64,000 nucleotides of DNA from Ifrita kowaldi (Eukaryota; Chordata; Aves; Passeriformes; Cinclosomatidae), in assembly GCA_013398055.1 (NCBI GenBank), contig VZRS01000308.1, forward strand, positions 14,628 to 78,627, written 5' to 3'. Below the pieces are notes generated by a model. That model was not told the DNA's origin and searched no databases. It saw only the letters and a program-made list of their open reading frames with translations. Positions 20,730-34,765 of this stretch are shown here, piece by piece (position 1 is the first letter of the stretch; every line of letters starts with the position of its first letter). The position numbers and the translations under genes are program-made.

Positions 20730-22125
20730 ACATTTTGATAGGAAAACTAGCCAAAGGCTGTGCTATCCCCTAGTAATTATAAATAGTACAGCAAGATCTC
20801 ACCAATTTCCCCCCACTCCCTTCCCCACTGTGAACATGATTTCAGTTGTCCACCTGCAGATCAAAAGCCAAGTAGGGAGATATTTTTTATATTATCTTAC
20901 TTTTACATCTGGCTCTTCTAAAAGGTCTGACTTGAAATAATGCATGTAGTAGCTGAACCATGTGGCTGATTAGTACTAGTAAACCCATCTACTGCAGTTA
21001 CTGTAAGATGAACTACCTTACCTTAGAAAAACCCCACTTTATTTGCAAAAATGTTTCAGAAACAATTGGAAATTAATTACCCTCAAGAAATTGGAGGTCA
21101 AAATGGTAAAGTCTATGCAATAATGTTTTTTTCAGAAGCAGTAGCCTTAATTTGAAATTTGTAAATAGTCATCAGTCATTTATTAATGCAGTCAAGAAAA
21201 CAACGTCTAGGGAAAGTGCTTGATTCTTCCAATTTGCTGGTTTTAAATGTAAAACTGTTGTAAATGATAACAACTGTACAGATTTTCTGCTGAGAGCAGT
21301 TCATGTTTCTTTTGCTGTTGCGTGGGATGTTGCTGGAAAATAAAAAGAACTGCATTTACTTTTACACACGACTCTTCATTTCCTGCTAGCCGTGCTCTGT
21401 GGATAATGAAATGCAGGGAAATACTGAAAGCCAAGTGTCTCATATTGGTACTAAGCCAGGATATATCTGTGTTAGCATCATCCTCTGGCTTCCAGGGAGA
21501 CCTTAAAATCTGTTTACTTGTGTTCAGGCCACCAGAATGAATTTGAGGCAGTTTAGTTTAGTTAGCTGTCCATTAGCTGGTTGCCAAGTTCTGTTCTCCA
21601 GGAAAAGCTGCTAGAAGAGCTGGGTGAACACTTCAATCTTCTTTACCAACAGGACATTTTCTACAGTCACCTGACTTGGTTTTATCTCTTGAAATTGAAT
21701 TTCTGGCTGTTGATGTTACACCACTTAAACTCATCAACTCAAGGGACTATCTTAGCAAGTAATATTGCGTACAGCTGTCTAATTTGTTAGGCACTCTTGA
21801 AATCAGGTAGCTTGATCTGATGGGGAAACTTCCAAGAGGATAAGTGGCATTGAGATAAGGTTGGTGCTAAGCTCTGATGTTAAGGAGACAGCCCTTCCTA
21901 ACATGTATTTTTTCCAGAGAAGGCAGCAAAATGGTAGTTGCTTTCTACCTGGACTGAGCCCCCTCTGTCCTCCCCAGATTACTTTTCTCATGTCACATTT
22001 TCTGGCCATGCTGTCCCTGGTTGTTCTTAAGTATTTCTGTTGTGCCAGTCTGTACCTGAGTATCAGAACTGCCAGTAGAATTGTTTTTTTAAAGGCAGTT
22101 TTTCTATCCTGATGTAGCTACCCAA
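20730..22125. other. Gene-free sequence after SLBP
   Basis: AT-rich and unique in appearance. The open frames here (for example near 21243-22112) are short, overlap on both strands and lack recognised domains. It may include the distal 3' UTR of SLBP. Confidence 0.4.
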
Positions 22126-22129
22126 ACAG

Positions 22130-22515
22130 GTTGGATCAGTGGATATTCAGGAGATTCTTTAGAGGCTTCTGAAGGGTAAGGTTACTGCGCCTGGTTTTAA
22201 AATAAGGAAGCACATGGGTTGGGACAATCTCTCCAGCACAAATGCAGGCTGGGAGATGAACAGATGGAGAGCAGCCCTGAGGGGAAGGACTTGTGCATGT
22301 TGGTGAGTGGATGAGAAACTTTAAGTGGCTCAGCCATGTGCACTCACAGCCCAAAAAGCCAACTGTGTCCTGAGCTGCACCAAAAGCAGCGTGGCCACCA
22401 GGGCAAGGGAGGGGATTCTGCCCCTCTGTTCTGCTTTTGTGAGACCCCACCTTGAATACTGCATCCAGCTCTGGGGTGGAATGTGGGGAAAACATTGTGA
22501 AGAGCACTAATCCCT
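22130..22515 (+). mobile_element. CR1 LINE internal fragment
   Basis: Sense-strand CR1 sequence from the region upstream of the 3' end. Landmarks are 'gtgagtggatgagaaac', 'cacagcccaaaaagccaact', 'agcagcgtggccaccagg', 'gattctgcccctctgttctg' and 'gagaccccaccttgaatact'. In avian CR1 this part encodes the end of the reverse-transcriptase ORF. The frames here are broken and short. It ends abruptly near 22515 without the usual 3' tail. Confidence 0.85.
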
Positions 22516-25500
22516 GGCCATGTAGAAAGATACCAGGCAAACAACTGGGATGTACTTTTCTGTTATAATGGAGCACACAACAAATAATTCTCCTTTGGTG
22601 AATCTCTTGAGATGCTTTTAAAATTCTGCAGAGTAACTTCTCAGTGGTTAGTCCATAATCTGGTATATAAATTGATATTAATCCAACTAACCTGCTACTA
22701 CTCAGACAAGGTTCTCAGCAAAGGCCTTGGGGTATGACCCTCTTGATCTCAGCATTGCCTGTGCCCTGCTCTGTGAGCCGTGCCCTCCTGAGCACAACCC
22801 CACTCTGCTGAGATGGGTGTTGCTTCTCACTGTGCTGCACTCACTCAGTTCCATCTCTGCTCTATCCTGTCACCTTTCAGTGTGCTGTCACTTCTGCTTC
22901 AGACTGTAAGGTTCTATGTCACTGTTCCTTTTTTTTTTTTTTGACTAGTTTATCCCTTGTTTTCTTTTCCTGTGCTGTGCTCCAGCTTGTTTACAGAGAA
23001 TTCTGTTGGTGTCATTAAAAGCAATCTGAGGTGCTGTTCAGCTTTCAGTCCTGTGCTGTGCAGCATTCTTACCCAGGAGCCAGGTTGGTATGATCCAGGC
23101 TAGAAATGCAGCTGGTCTGTGTTCAGTAGCTGTTTGTGGAACAGGCTCAGATTTGTTACTTTTTCCTGAAGGAGCTGGCTGTACACAGTAGTGTCTTCAC
23201 TGCAATTATCCCCCTTTGTCTCAATTACTTGGAGCACTAAGATTTTATGGTTGGTATTTAAAGAGAGCATTCAGTTTGGGTGTTTTTCCAAAGGTACTGA
23301 ACACCGAATTGGAAAACAACCGGAGTTTTTTTTTGTGATAGAATTAAGCCCTCTAGTGGCTAAATGTGGGCTAACACTATCCACTTAGGGCAGTACCTGA
23401 TAATAGAGGAATTTTATGGAAAAATAATATCCATATGTTCAGTTGTGCATAGTTGCATGCAGTGGAGTTTGCTTCAGATGAAGAACAGGCAAGTACTGCT
23501 GTCAAATTTTAGCCTTATTAGGTTAAATTCCTCTAAAAATAAAACTGAGCAGGTTGTTCTGTAGGCAGCAGAACCTGTCAGCCCTGCTTTTTATAGACCT
23601 GTGCCTTCTGGTTTGTGTTTCTCTTAGTCCCTTCACACCAAGCCCTGTCCCCTTTCAGCATCCTCATGCCATGCCTGGCTGACAGCAGTCGTGGCTGTGG
23701 CTAATTTAAAGCTCCATCTGTTTTGGCTGGGCCATTGGTACATGTGTGTGGGTAGGGTGGCAAGCAGAACATTAAAAAGCTGAGCTGTCCCAGCTTGTCC
23801 TTCACTTGGGCATTAATTGGGTCTTCCTTCATTATTCAGCTGCTGTCTCATAAACCTTAAGGAACATATTTACCTTTCTGTTCAGTACCTGGACAGCCAG
23901 TCCAAAAATTAGAAGGTGGGCAGGACAGAGATTTTGGAAAAGTCTTGCCAGTACCACAATTTAATTCTCTAAGGAAGCCAAGCTAAAACCAGCTTTCTTC
24001 CATGAATCCATTTTTAAGTCCAAAATACCATTCAAACAACTTTCTGTTCATGCAAGTATTTACTGAAGTTATTTTCAGGATTATCTGTTTTATTGTGTTC
24101 TTAATGTAAATAAGAGCATATGGAGAGCAACTATGTATGCCTGAGGATGGATCTGTGTGGAAAGCTGGGAAACTTCTTTACCAAAACTGGACTGGTAAAA
24201 AGAGCCCTTCTGAAAGAATTCTGACCTTACTGGAAGTTCTTGCTCTTCAGTGTTTTCTTCTTCTATATGGTTTCTCATAATGTGAGAAGATTGGTTGCTA
24301 TGAATACTAAGTTTGAGTGCTTCCTGACAGCTAGGGAGAATTTTGCCAAAATATTATATAAATAGTTAAGAGATTGAAATTACTTTGTGCAGTGTCAAAA
24401 ATCCATTTTACTTTCAAGGAAAACAGGGTAGTTAGGATGTAATTTATACACTTTAATTAGGAGAGGAAGTGGTAATGCTGAGCAGAATTTATTCTAGTTG
24501 TGTAGTATTTAGTTTTGTGGCATCTGAGTAACACCTAAATACAAAATACACTAGCAACCAAGATTTAGCATCTGCCACTGTTGGCCCCCACTGTATTTAT
24601 TACCAGTCCTGTTCACTCTTTGAGCTGGTCACTTACCTCTTGGATTGTGTTTAAGCACAAGAGAAAACCAATTTATCCAAAGAATGCTGATTCATACGCT
24701 CAAGAAATAACTTCACTTTGAGTGGAAATTTGGAACTTATTTTGTGGGTTAAAGCGGGGCCCAGCTGTCTGTGTTGGGACCTTTCTATCTATCCAAGCCT
24801 CTACTGAGAAAGTTTCTGGGAGGTACAGGAATGGCTCTAATTATTAGCAAAAACAACGTTCCCTTTTGTGTTTCTTTAGAAAGGGGCTATTCCATTTCTG
24901 CTGAGAAATACTTTGTTTTCAGAAATATGAGTGCCATATAGAGATGAAGATTTGGGCCTGCTCTTTGATTCCACTTTCATGTGCTGGAATCAAAGATACT
25001 TTGGAGCACTGCAGAGGGCAGTAAAAGTGCATGTTTAATTACAGGCACACAAAAGGGAGCTCTGAGTTGCTTTACATTTGTTGTAAATGCCAGGAATCTA
25101 ATTATACTTACTGATTCTGACCTCAGGAGCAACCCATAGTCCCAATAAAGCCCCTTCAAGTCTGTCATCTCTCACTGTTCTTTCCATTTCCAGTTTCACT
25201 TGATCTTAAGCCCATTATTACAAGGAATGGAAGATAATAGTAACTTAACAGCAGACAGAGGAAAAATGGACTTCAGGGGGGAGAAAAGCTCCTCCTGACA
25301 GACAGTGTGAGCCTGCTTGCATTTAAAATCCTAAAGAATCTGAAAATGCTTATTTAAGTTGTTTGAACTTTACTTTTGTGAAGAACAGAAAACTATTTTT
25401 TCCTGAGGAGCTGAGATTTCCCAGGGAAAATTAATTTCAGGATTTTATCCACAGCTGACTAATTTCAGAATATTGCCGAACATTGAATCCATATTCCTTG

Positions 25501-28500
25501 ACATGTGTTAGAAAGTGTTTGTCTCGTACACCTACTAAGCCCTCAGTGCTCTGAAAGCTTTGCTGTCTGAGTTAAAATTACACCTGGTAGTTGGAGTGTT
25601 GGATGGGAAATCGTGGCAGGGAATTAGCAGCAACTGAAAGGAGCGTGTTGGTGAGGTTACCACGTGTGTGCATAGAGGAAAGAACATCACAAAAAGGAAC
25701 AGAGAGAGAGCCAGTCCCACCTAGAGGCTGCTCATGCTGTGAGCAGCTGAATATTGTATTGCAAGGACATGGCAAAGATAGAATTAATAGGTATATCAGG
25801 AATAAAATGTCATTTTGGTCAGCCCCTGCACTAGAGCACTTATCTTGAATTTTAAAAAAAAAAAAAAATTAAGCCAGCCAGGCTTATCTGAAAGCAAGAC
25901 TCATGCTTTGGTATGCTGGTAGAATTTCTGGAACAAGGTACTCCAAAGATAAGACTAGTAAGAAATGTGCAGTATTGATTAACAAAGAATGGCCTGATAG
26001 TGCTTAGAAGAATTTGATACTAAGTCTAGTGACCTGTCAATTTACCAAAATAATAAATTACTATTATTCTGACATTTGATCATAAAACTCCTTCCTCTCA
26101 TTCTTACTGGAGAAACTAAACTGGCAGCGACAATCTTGATGCTAGACCATGTGTAAGGCACAGAGGTGAGGCTTTACCTAATCCTTAATCTATTTTTAAT
26201 GGAATTCTGACCATTCTTTAGAATACTTGTAAAGAATCATTCTGACTTGGTCATGTTCTCCTCCCAATAGTAAATATAGACTCATCAATTATTGGAATGA
26301 AAATATTATATATATAATATTTTTTAAATCTTCTGAATTGTTGACAGAAGTGCTTCCAGTATGAGTGGATCCCATCATTCTCTGTATTATAATAATGCCA
26401 CAGACTAAGTGAGACCTAGTGCAGTTTTACTGTTGGGAACTAAAGGGCTGGATGGATGGAACTGCAGGTTTTGCAAATCATAATCCAGTCTGGTGGAAGT
26501 AGTTGTGTTCAAGCAGATGGTGAGCTCCTCAAAAAGTGTCTACAGCTGGGCAGGGATAAGCTTCTCATGGTGAAAAAAATATCTATAGACCAAACTTTTG
26601 TGTATAATGAAAAAAGCAAAACTGTCACTCTGGGGAAGTTGGATTCACATCCTTGCTGTGCCTGTTGTGGGAAGGCAGCTAAACCAGGGACTCACTTCCC
26701 TGCAGGCTCTTACCTGTTCTTAGCTGGGGACCAGGGTCTCCTCATGGTCAGGAAATATTCCCAAAGAACCTTCCTGTAAAAACATCACAAAGTCTATGTT
26801 TTTACATCAGTGAATTAATTACTTTTGGGTGATGCTAAGATATTCCCTCCAAAAAACTCCATAGCAAATCTGACATGCATTTTCAATCTCTAGTTTGAAG
26901 AGGTGAATTGGATTTTGGTAGCATGGAATATGGTATACTTTGTCTGCCAGCACCAATCTGTTTCACTGGATCCACTGGTAGAATTTAGGCCCTTTGCTGG
27001 AATTCAGCATAAAGTTGTTTGGATTTGGTTTGGGGTTTTTTTATATTAATGTGATATTTTTAAAAGTTATGAAAACTTGTGTCTCTAAGAACACCAAGAC
27101 CTGAAAATGTGACTTCTTTCATTGAGGAATGTGGTTTTTCTCGCTTTCGTAGCCTGTCTTGATGCATTCAGTAGGGAACAATACCAGCAACTTTATAAAA
27201 ATGTGTTTTACAAATTAAAATGGGTATTGATGAGGGGAAAAAGACCATGTTCTTGCAGGTCAACTAAGTATGTCTGACTATTAACAGCAAAGTAGAGCCC
27301 CTGTATGAACTTTGTTGTAAATCAACTAATAAATTAATAAATAAATATATTAAAGCTGAGAACAGTATTTTGCTTTCAGTCTTGCTGCTGTGAGTTCTCC
27401 TTTTCACTAAGATGCAGACGAAAAAGGGATGATCCCTTTAAGAGCTTGATAGGTTAAGTCACAAAATTCATATCTCACACACCAGGCAAAAAAATATGCC
27501 AGCAACTGCTGGGAAAATGACAACTGCAGTGTCTGATCGCTTGTCAAATCAATGAGGCTTTTCTCTCCTTTTGGTGAGAATTTATTTGCAGGGGTTGGTG
27601 AGCTGAGAAAATAAGATTCCTGACCTAATGGTCACCCCCATTGGTATCTCATTGTGGAAAATACTCTCTGCTGCAGTCCATTCAAGTGATTGGCAATGAC
27701 AGCTTGGATGGATATTGTCAGTTGACAGGGCTTTGCACTCTCTCTGTTTTAAAAATGATGCGAAAGATCCCTTCCCCAGTGTGCCATGCCACAAGTTGGG
27801 TTTATGAATGAATGGATGAATGCATGCTTCTCTCCTGTCATCTGCAACAAAAAAAAAAAAAAAATTCCAATCCCATCCCTGAAATGATATGCTAAGTAAA
27901 TTCACACACATGCATTTAACACGCAAATGGTGCCCGAAGGCAAGCTGAGCAAGCCCTTCCAAACACTGGGGCTGTATTTTTTTTTGTAGTCATTAGGAAT
28001 TTCATGGAAAATGTGAAACTGCCCATTTGATATGGAAAATCTCCATGAAAAATGTGAAATTCCAGTGTTTCCAGCAAGGTTTTGCTGACAGCTCATGCAT
28101 GGAGAATAGCCTGAAAGACATGCATGCAATTAAGGGATCCATATAGGCGAGCTGGAGAGAACAACACAGGCAGTGGGGGATGTGGCCTTTGCTAGGGCCA
28201 GCTGGTGTCTGCTCCTGGACTCTCCGAGGGCACCAGACCATTGAGAGAAGTGGGGCGAAAGGAGAAAAAAGAAAACACAGAAGCTTCAGAGAAAAGGAAC
28301 CAAGTCTATCGGAGAAAATCCCGGAGCTCCTAGGTAACACTGTCCCTCCCCGCGCCCCCCTGCTTCGGGATGCTCTGAGATGCAGCTCAGACTGTGACAC
28401 AAGTTTCTTGTTTTCACGGACGTGACAGTAACCATGCAAACAGAGGTGGTGGGGAGCTCAGCCAGGGAGCCAGGTGCTGGGCTGGGAAGATGAGGATGAA

Positions 28501-31500
28501 TGGTTTGGGAGGGAGGGCATCCAACTTGAGCTCCGTAATCACGTCAGGCTTGTCACACCACTGCTTGTCAGCAGTTGAGGAGATGCTTCTGCCTTCTCTC
28601 CTTTCTTTGCTCTTTCTGAATGGTTCAGCCCTTCCAGGAAAGGCTCAACTGTGCTATTTATTCTGGAAGAGGGATTGAAAAACCTTCGTGTATGTTGTTG
28701 AATGTGGAGGCTAAAACAGAATTCCAACCCTCCCCTGTTGCCGCTGCAATAAAACCACAGAACGCTGCAGGTACTGACACCTTGCCTTGCCTGTGGTCAT
28801 TTATCTGCTGTGCAGTGCCACCAGCCCGGTGCTGCAGCACTGTGTCACCTTAGCTCCCGGTTTAACCAAGGGAAATGGCTGGATGGTTTGTGAGCTGGGG
28901 GCTGCAGGCTCACGGAAGGCCAGGCTGGAGCACAGGAACGGCCTTGCAGTGTGCTCTGTTCTGAAGACATCCCCATGAAGCCACTTTGTGCCATTGCTCC
29001 TGTCTGACAGGGCAGGTGTTTGACAGAGCAGGTGGGGAGGTCCCTGCTCCATGCAAAGCCTGGGGCAGGGGTGTTGAAGTCATCAGGGATCTGCGCTCTT
29101 GGAGGAGCTGCATGGATGGGGAGCGGCACGGCTGCGTTATCCACCTGCGCTGCCACAACTCCTGATGCTGCTGGATCGCCCTGAGCTGGGTCTGCTCCGT
29201 GCTCCCTGTGCCCTGGAGACCACACAAGCAAGTAAAGGAATTGGGAATGAGCTAGGAAGCCACTTGCCTTTCAAGGGTTTCCAACGCCCCAACTCATCGT
29301 TCTCATTTGGGGGCTATTGTGCAGGTTTCTCACAAAACAAATAGGGTTCATTTGTACTGTTCTGTTTGCACTGGTTGGGAAATATTTCCTGTATGCCATG
29401 TTTGGGAGAGAAGGTGGGAGATGGGGTCATAAAAAAGGGAGAAAATTAAGCATCTGTTGTTGTGTGGGAATTTAGAACCGAGGTCTGCTTTGCAGGCAGG
29501 AGAGATTGACTTGAGAAGAGCCTGGCCATAGAAACATGATTTCTATTCAATAAAGGACAGGAAAACTATGCAGCTTCTGAAATAAGGCAAAATCATCTCA
29601 GTTGCCCTCTCACAGCTGCACCATCAAAGGCATTACATTTAAATGTTTTGTTTGGACTCTTCCCCCTTTCCCCCTCCCTTCTCAAATCCCTGAGCACTCA
29701 CTCCCACGCACACAGAATATATAAACCATGCAGCAAGGCTATGAGGGTCCTGGTGCATGGGCTTTGCAATTGCAAAGAGAGGAAGGTAAGAAGCTTTTGC
29801 TGTACTCCAGGTCACTGTTGTAATTGGAACAAATTGTTAACTCACTGACTTAACCAACTTTTTCCAGAAAACCTTGGGCATCCTGTGCAGCAGCAGTGAT
29901 TTGTAGAGGTCTGTTTGCTTTTCCAGCAGCCTGCAGTCCAGGGGAAATGGAAGCAAAGGGGGACTCCTCGTTAGGCCTCATTGGCTGAGGCTGCAGTACA
30001 GCTTATAGCCTTGCTCTGGTTTTTGGGGAGTCATCTGCTTCCACCTTTTCTGGTTTTTAGCTCTGTGTTCTTTTAAAGAGGGTGTCTTGTGTGGCCTGAG
30101 GAAGACAGTGATGTGAGAGGGGAGAGCACTGCAACATGAGGACAGGAATTACAAGACCTACCAGGTGTTTCTAGTAAAAGACAATTATGTGCAATGGAGA
30201 AGATGCTGTCTGCTGGAGAGATCCTTGGGGAAGAAAGTAAATCCAGAGATCCCCTTCCCCTTCTCACAGCAGTATCCCAGTTAAAACACTTGCCCTGTGA
30301 CGCTGCCAGTTTGCAAGTGATATAATGTGGCACGTCTGGTCAGCTCATACATTGCCTAGCAGGGAGCAGCAGGCCTTTATTAATGTCAGATTCCTCACAT
30401 TTTGGAAGGTGAGCATTTTTTTGATCACCATGGCTATGCAGGGCTGTGGTTAACTGTGGAATTGGCTCAAATTGTAGGTATTGTCAGGGATTTGACATAC
30501 AAAAGCTGTGGAGTAAGGCGGTGGCTTAAATAGGAGTCAGCTGGGCCTTTATCAGGGTTTGGCTGTGGATTAGTGCATCTCATCAGCTGAGTGTTTTATA
30601 TTGATAAACAACTCCGTACTATTTTGTACTTTTTTCTCATTTTGCTTGCAGAAGACAAACTATCTCCAAAAGGCAAAAAACCCAGGTCCATAGTTCTGTA
30701 ATATTAATATTACTTAAATATCTGCTCTCTCCTCTTCTGTGGGGAAAAGGCAGAATTGTACCAAGCAGGGCCAAATAATGAAAATAAGTGTATTTCCCTT
30801 CATCACTTACATGTACATGACTGGAATAGCCCCACACGAGACCAGTCTGGAGTAAAGGTTCTTTCACTCTGTAGATAAAAATAATTGTTCACAGAATAAG
30901 TCACTTATGTTCTGTGACAGAGCCTAGATTCTTCTATAAAAAAGGCACTTTTGCTGTTGCTGCAATAGCAACAGCCACAAATAGATCTATCCAGAACCAG
31001 TTGCACCAGCCAAGCCTCTTCCTCTTGATTAGTGGGCAGAATGTGGGTGAAATGATAAGGAGTGCATGGCAAATTGAAATAAAGATGATGCATTGTTCTG
31101 TATTTCCAAGGCTTCACTTGCTGCATATGTGCCCTTCGTGCCGTCATCTTTTCAGGGGAAAAATATTCTCATTCCCTCAAAATGCTGGTGGTCACTCAAC
31201 CATGGTGAATGTACTTGAATCTCAAGATTTATGATCACAATCCTGTTATCTGCAGTGTCAGGATGATTATCCCAGCAGTCCTGCAGGATCAACCTAAAAA
31301 TTGTTGGACAAGAAAATTATTTGTCAGGAATTACAACAAGAAGATGATTTGTTCTGAATTTGAAACAGACATAGTTAGTTGCAGCTGCTCTGGCTGCCCC
31401 CCTCTCATCTTTCTCCTGCTGTCCAAACAAGATGAGATGCAGGTTCTTGTTCTGTCAGCACGTGACTGGGAGAAACTTTTTATATTCTTACTTATTTTCT

Positions 31501-33770
31501 TTATTTTACAGCTGTGAGCATGCAATAGCAGCACCGTATCTTAAATACAAATGAAATATATTTTATCTTCTGTGTCCAATGTGTTAATCTCTTGTATTGG
31601 GATGGGCATATTTAATGGAGCAGACATAAAATACAGAGAGGTCTCTTGTAAATAGAAATCTGAAGTGTCTTTTTGCCATGCAAAGCTTACCACTGCCTGA
31701 GTTCTAATCTCTTTAGCTAAACAAAAGACAAGCCCAGTGACAACTACCTACCTTTTTCAGTATAATTTCTTAAAGCCTCTGTCGACTTTCTGCAGTACTT
31801 CCTCAAAAAATAAAAACTTGTCTTCAGACCAATGGAGTATGAAAAACTACAATTTTCCTGGCAATAGGAGCAACACTTTTATACTTTTAAAAGTAATTTT
31901 ATTAAGATTCCTTCTCTAAGAACCCTCTCCCCTCAACTATGCCTAAACATTACACTAGAAATCAACTTCAGCATTTGTACAAATTTGACCAAGACAGCAA
32001 GTTCTATAGACTTCAAGAACTGAAAGATGCTCATATCCCAATGCTTTATAGATAACTGGTCTGATATGAAATCTGCTGTAAATGGAAACCTCCCACTGAC
32101 TTCAGATGGCTCCCAGATTAGGTGTTGGGAAGACCACAAACACCACCTGTGACAGAGAAGTAATTCAAGTGGTGTTATACCAGGTTTTCTGCCTCTGTCT
32201 GATTTCTCACTCTGGGCTATAGCAGTGTGTTAACTCTGGTGGGCTGCTTGTTTGGTGCACTTGCTGAATATGGTTTCTGAACACAGGGCTTCAGATGGCC
32301 CATCTGGGGGCTGAGATTTGAATTCTTGCATCTACAGTTGTGATTTGATAGACTTTAGCATCTCCCATGAACATCCAGGGGCAAGGTGAGGATGGCTGTG
32401 ATGCATCTCACAGCAATTATCAGCAGACTTCTGGGAAGCTCTCTGAGATCTCTGGGCACTTGCTCCTTCATCCTTCACAGTTACCTTGGATTGTCAAAGA
32501 AGTGCAGCAGAGCAGACTCCTCTTCTGTCCACGTTGCACAGACACTCAGGACTGTGCTGTGCTGCAGGTCAGAGCCACTTGGAATCTGCTTGCATAAGTC
32601 ACGACCCGACAGAACTTACAACCTGTTAGCTGCTCCTGCATTCTTAAGGTCTTCACTGATCCTTCTAATCTGGCTGTAATTTACAACCATGTCTGTTTCG
32701 GGGAGTGGGTGGAAGAGTTGAGTCAAATTCAACAGCTGGAACAAGGTCTAAGTAATGCCCAACATTATTTAAGGCTGGAGGAGACCTCAAGACACCCACA
32801 TGGGCCTGCCACTTTTGTACCATCACTTGTAGTTGTCAGACCCCTTTTCAGGCCAAGTAACTGGGGCATCAGCCAGCTGGTTCAGCTCAATGAAGGTCAC
32901 AAAAAGAGCCAGAGCCTGTGCAAAAATGGGGGAGCAGGAGGTTGAGAGAGTGCACTGGAGATGTACGGGAAATCTTCAGGAGAGGTGGAGCTGTGCCCAA
33001 AGGCAGAAGTTCTGTAATGGCACAGGCAGAGTGAACAGCAGGTCATGGGGAGGGAAAAGTTCCTTCTCCTTCTTCTGTCTGCTTCCAGCTGTGCTCTCCC
33101 TTCCTCTCCTGTGGGCGAGCTCTGGCACACCTGCATCAACTGGATGAGCTGGCAGAAAAGCACACGGGGAATAAAAGGGGTGTTTGCATCTCAAAGGGAT
33201 CTAAATGAGCACAGCAAAGGGTCGGTGGGGACAAAGGGGTCCTGCAGCATGGACAAAGCCCAGGAGTCAATTCCTAGGGAGAGCAGACGAGTGAAACCAA
33301 GGGAGCACCCACCATCACTTTGACCAGAGATGAGAGGATCAGGCTGAGAACATGAAGACAGCACATAGCCAGTGTCCTGTTTGTGCTGGATGCTGGAACA
33401 GAAGACAAGGACAGCAGTACATGCTGAGATTTCTCTGGCACGCTATCCCAATTTCCAGCTGTCCATGGCTTAAAGGCTTCCTGAGTTAGATATCATGCTT
33501 TTGTGTTTCGTGGCCCTTGGCATGCCTTCCTCCTGGAAATTTATTTTTCATGTCTTTGAACTCATGAAAGCTTCGGCATGATAATTGATAAAAGATCCTT
33601 GAATGAAAAGAACCATAGTGATACAAAAACAGATCCTGCAGGATTTCTCCAGTATGATGAAAAGTTAATGTAAACAACACAAATGTTTTTCCTAGAATGT
33701 GTGTATATATAGAAATCAAAACAAATCCAAAAATATTCAATTACTGGCAAAATCTATATACCCTTTGCAA
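22516..33770. other. Gene-poor intergenic sequence
   Basis: About 11 kb with no coding gene I can support. Contents include T or A homopolymer runs (about 22929-22942, 25855-25868, 27848-27863), an AT dinucleotide run near 26308-26320, and a cluster of AATAAA-like words near 27325-27350. Somewhat more GC-rich patches lie at 28180-29230, with overlapping open frames on both strands that look like composition effects. The 107-codon frame at 26456-26779 starts with MELQVLQIIIQS and has no exon-like borders or known domain. Confidence 0.5.
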
Positions 33771-33777
33771 AATCATT

Positions 33778-33820
33778 CCTCCCCTCCCCTCCCCTCCCCT
33801 CCTCTCCTCTCCTCTCCTCT
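33778..33820 (+). repeat. CCCCT/CTCCT simple repeat
   Basis: A pure pyrimidine tract of (CCCCT) units passing into (CTCCT) units. Such mirror-like polypyrimidine-polypurine DNA can form triplex structures and is often length-variable. Confidence 0.95.
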
Positions 33821-34434
33821 CATATTTATGCTGCCCTTGCATAGCCTAAGGGGTTTCGCCCATATTAACAGTGACTCTGTCTCTCTTCCTACCTTGAGCA
33901 CTTGCAGTGATGGAAATTTAGGAGCTGTGGCTGCTGCTAGAGGTGTAGGCACCATGGTGTGGTACTACTGGTGCAGCTTTGAAGTGCCAGAACCAGCCAG
34001 CAGCCACCTCCACCCCGACTCCCAGAGCTTACCAATGCAGGGGAAAGCCAAATGATATTATCACCACCAGCAAAACCTCCAGTAACTTCCCAAGCCTAGA
34101 GGTGTCCCTGGAGCCGAGACATCTCAGTGTGACCCACTCAGCAGGGAGGTGGATGCTAAGAAGCTTCCTGTAGGTTTCCAGTGTCCCACTTCCACTTTCC
34201 CAATGGAAAATCTTCTGTGTGGCCCCATGGAATTGTACTGCACCGATTGGCACCACTTTGCAGACAGCCAGGTCTCTTAATATTTTCTTCTAGCCTTCTC
34301 TCTTCAGGAAGAGTGAACAACTGGGTAACAGCCAGGTGAATTTACCAGCTGTGTGACTTTGGAACACGAGGGAAGCTGGCTTCAGAAAAGAAATTTCTGC
34401 GTATTTTACTGGAATAAAACAGAATAATTTAAAT

Positions 34435-34765
34435 TGACAGGGACTTAAAGCCACCAGATCAAACCTCCACCATACTCAGAAGACAGATAGCTTCTACATT
34501 AGATCAGGTTGCTCAGCATTTTGTGTGGTCTGTTTTGATCATCTCCATGGATGGAGATACCACCATCTCTCTGGCCCCCTGTTAAACTGCTCTCATCGTT
34601 AATAACTCCTTAATATTGATTGGAATTTCACTGATGCAGCTTGGATCTGTTGCCTCTCACCCTCCCACTAGGCACATGTGAGAGGAGTCTGGCTTCATGT
34701 TCTTTGTAATCCTCATGCAATATTGTCAACAGGTGATTTAGTCCTTTCCACTCCCTGAAAAGAGG
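34435..34765 (-). mobile_element. Old CR1 LINE fragment, reverse orientation
   Basis: Reads as the reverse complement of a CR1 3' region: 'catctccatggatggaga', 'accaccatctctctggc', 'aactccttaatattgatt' and 'gatctgttgcctctcaccct' align with the antisense CR1 series 'cacctccagggatgg', 'ccacctccctgggcagcct', 'ttcctaatatccaacc' and 'ccatttcctctcgtcct'. Heavily diverged, so an ancient insertion. Confidence 0.7.

Noticed and set aside
22136..22576. 146-codon minus-strand frame
   Set aside because: Antisense to a CR1 LINE fragment; not a host gene.
26456..26779. 107-codon frame beginning MELQVLQIII
   Set aside because: No known family, no splice signals or CpG promoter nearby, and length within chance expectation for AT-moderate DNA.
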